The notes below the pieces were generated by a model, which was given only the letters and a program-made list of their open reading frames with translations, did no database searches and was not told where the DNA came from. Shown here piece after piece: positions 61,667 through 64,000 of a stretch of DNA of 64,000 nt. The position numbers and the translations under genes are program-made. Location of the stretch: NCBI GenBank assembly GCA_002633005.1, contig NMRA01000095.1, positions 636,760 to 700,759 on the forward strand, in the 5' to 3' direction. The stretch is from Phoronis australis. Lineage: Eukaryota; Phoronida; Phoronidae. Numbering within the stretch: position 1 is the first letter of the stretch; each line of letters begins with the position of its first letter.

Positions 61667-62205
61667 CTAAAACAGACAGATATAAAGTTCATGAGTATCA
61701 CTGAACAGCACAGCTATGTATGTGTAATTTGCTGGGGTCTTTGCAGGAGTTCCTCTAGGATTTCAAGAACAGGGCATCCAAAAAGGGTTTCCCTATTTCT
61801 TGAGAATCCATAACCAATAACACGTGACGGCACTTTTACGACTTCATTTCAATTTGCAGTTATTGTGTGATTTTTTACTGTGGAAACATGGTTTTGTAAT
61901 AAAGCTCTCCGTATCTTGCATCATTTTTGAACTAACTTGTTTGTTTTTGTTAAACCAATGAGGTGCTAGGTCTGCTGACACCGATGTTCCTTTGTCTACT
62001 TTATGTGGGCATCCAAATGCTCAACTGGTTGCCGTAGCTAGACTGTGTAAATTTGAGTCAAGGTATGCACTTGGTCCAACTGACCACAACAGTCTGTTGT
62101 TCACAAATTTAGTTTAAACTGTGTTCAAGCAAATTCATGGCAATTGCAAACTAAAAAGTTATAATTTTCTTCACAAACTGGATACATTAATGCAAAAGTG
62201 CTTTA

Positions 62206-62478
62206 ACCACAGACACAGTGAGGAATGTCTTGTACCATGCATGGCTACCATAGACACAGTGAGGAATGTCTTGTACCATGCATGGCTACCATAGACACAG
62301 TGAGGAATGTCTTGTACCATGCATGGCTACCATAGACACTGTGAGGAATGTCTTGTACCATGCATGGCTACCATAGACACTGTGAGGAATGTCTTGTACC
62401 ATGCATGGCTACCATAGACACTGTGAGGAATGTCTTGTACCATGCATGGCTACCATAGACACTGTGAGGAATGTCTTG
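62206..62478. repeat. 41-bp minisatellite, about 6.7 copies
   Basis: The unit starts ACCATAGACACAGTGAGGAA and ends CATGCATGGCT. The first units have ACAGTG and the later ones ACTGTG, dividing the array into two sub-blocks, as expected from stepwise expansion. Confidence 0.92.
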
Positions 62479-63812
62479 AAATCATGGAATTTTAATATTT
62501 TAGCCATTCATACTATAATTACTACTTTTACAAACTGTTACATGTGGCAAGGTTCATATATCGGGTATGTACACGACCCTGGAAAAGTGTAAAAATTTGG
62601 CCAAATTATGAACATCTTCATATGCTTTACGCACTGTTCTACAAAACGCTGATAGGAAATATTTTTAGAAATTTCCACTTTTCCATCAGGGGCTACTAAA
62701 ATAGATCTTTACAAATGAACAACTCGGAAGTTATGAAACGAAAACTTTTTTGAGATTTCATCTAACAAAATTTGATCATGTTATGGATACTCACTTTTGT
62801 TTTGCTATCAATACTCTTTCCCCTTTGCTAACTTTTAGTATTTAACGACATGGTCACATGACCCAATTAATGGCAAATTGGTGAAGTCAAAAATAAAATT
62901 CTACAGGCTTCCTACTAGCAAAAAAATCTATAGTTTTACTGGGTTACAAACTATAGTTTTGTGGTTACTAGTATTTGGCTACACACAAAAACATGTTGAT
63001 AAGGTTCTACTAGAACATAACCTAAAACAATTTTGTCAGTATAACAGTTTTCTTTTGTGTTACTGTACAAAGGCCAGACTTAAAGTACTTTATCACTTTG
63101 TTGTGAACTGGAAATTTCATTGAACTCAAATCACTATTTAGGTCCAAAGCACAGTGCACTAAAGGTGTTAAACTGAAATAAAGTGTCCCCCCTTTGCAGA
63201 GCTCTTGCTCACCTGAGGGGAAGAATGCTTGTGACTTCAGGTTTTGAGAGGGGATTTTTTGGTTGAGGGGGGTCAAAATTCCTCCCCCTGGTCACCACCC
63301 TAATCTGCAAAGCCTCAAGCTAAGTGATTCTAAACTTAGGAGGTGTTTCATGACCGCTGGAGGGACTTTTTGGGCCTGATATAATTTTTGTTTGATTTTT
63401 AAGTTTTTAGATATGGAGCCAATATTTGGCCACAAAATCAAGGTGTAGAGTGCTCTGTCTTGAGTGACCAACCATAAAATATATGTGCACACTACTAAAA
63501 TTATCTCATTTTTCAGTTGTAAGTAATACCCGTACAACATACTTGTTGCCAAAACATGAGCATGTCATGACAACAGAAAGTGAAAAAATGATATATATTA
63601 CCAAACCACTCATCCATATCAGAGAAGTGAGGGCAAGAGGAGCAGAAAGAAGCAATATTTTAAGGGCAGCCCATGCTGGTCTTACCTCAAAGCATAACAA
63701 CCTCTCAGACATGACTACTTTAGTTTGGTCATATTTGGGTCAAATGAAAACCAACCCAGGTCAACTGTGTAACATCAATCATGATCAATGGTGTAAAGAA
63801 ATGTGGTATTTA

Positions 63813-63920
63813 CTGTACATAAGGCCTACATTGTACATAAGGCCTACATTGTACATAAGGCCTACATTGTACATAAGGCCTACATTGTACATAAGGCCTA
63901 CATTGTACATAATGCCTACA
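63813..63920. repeat. 18-bp minisatellite, 6 copies
   Basis: TTGTACATAAGGCCTACA occurs six times; the first copy has one variant base and the last has AATGCC for AAGGCC. Confidence 0.95.
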
Positions 63921-64000
63921 TTGAAAGACAACTGCAATTAGAGAACCTTTTGATCAAGAAATATTTTTGTTAAGATCAAGACTCGTTCTCATAATTTTGT

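Larger units (their letters stand above)
61667..64000 (-). other. FoxN intron, upstream part off the edge
   Basis: No forkhead H1-H2 exon (expected to end in ..DGWK) is visible on the minus strand, so this is intron running past the window edge. It contains two minisatellites. A 152-codon plus-strand frame at 63483-63941 is largely repeat and is not called. Confidence 0.6.

Noticed and set aside
6806-63920. Multiple regular repeats that might suggest a CRISPR array
   Set aside because: All arrays are head-to-tail tandem repeats without unique spacers, and the genome is eukaryotic.
63483-63941. 152-codon plus-strand open frame
   Set aside because: Its C-terminal part is the 18-bp repeat and the rest has no domain. 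It lies in the intron of FoxN on the other strand.

Overview
The window reads as animal nuclear DNA: AT-rich, mostly non-coding, with short exons bounded by canonical GT..AG sites, introns of 0.3-3 kb, long 3' UTRs and many minisatellites and MITE-like repeats. Conserved parts of BCL9/Legless and of a FoxN1/4 forkhead protein make it a bilaterian. A 534-bp stretch is present twice at about 1-2% divergence, once with and once without a foldback element, which looks like two haplotypes of a highly heterozygous animal placed in tandem. A marine invertebrate fits (hemichordate, amphioxus, echinoderm or lophotrochozoan); I cannot say which. There are three runs of N: 23611-24544, position 27155, and 44594-44654.

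Positions 1-36.5 kb hold no exon I can support. They carry dispersed MITE-like repeats, tandem arrays (notably 25 copies of an 18-bp unit at 6.8-7.3 kb), a perfect 35-bp palindrome at 18.56 kb, the haplotype duplication at 26.4-27.7 kb, and an intact 418-bp foldback element at 34.77-35.18 kb with TGATA on both sides.

Positions 36.5-54.2 kb (+ strand) hold a chain of ten well-supported exons plus one candidate first exon, ending in a stop at 54239-54241. All junctions are phase-compatible; the total is 4554 nt, or 1517 aa. The first five supported exons encode a DDT/WHIM-type module closest to the N-terminus of CECR2, an ISWI-partner protein. Two linker exons follow with two VKTE sumoylation-type motifs. 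The last three encode a BCL9/Legless protein: HD1 (Pygopus-binding), HD2 (beta-catenin-binding), an HD3-like motif, a PPPPYY motif, an APNTIQYLP box and a long Pro/Met/Gly/His-rich tail. No CECR2 bromodomain or RSF1 PHD finger lies between the two parts. The simplest reading is one chimeric gene joining an ISWI-binding module to the Wnt/beta-catenin co-activator BCL9. I know of no description of this arrangement. The alternative is two abutting genes with unseen end exons.

Positions 54.2-56.5 kb are the BCL9 3' UTR, ending at AATAAA 56503-56508. Facing it, a FoxN1/4 gene on the minus strand has its last three coding exons at 61666-61477, 60757-60540 and 59993-59847. These carry recognition helix 3 and wing of the forkhead domain and a C-terminal acidic activation region like that of FOXN4. 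Its AATAAA is at 56538-56533, so the two genes converge tail to tail with poly(A) signals about 25 bp apart. The 5' part of FoxN lies beyond the right edge; 61.7-64.0 kb is its intron, with a 41-bp and an 18-bp minisatellite.
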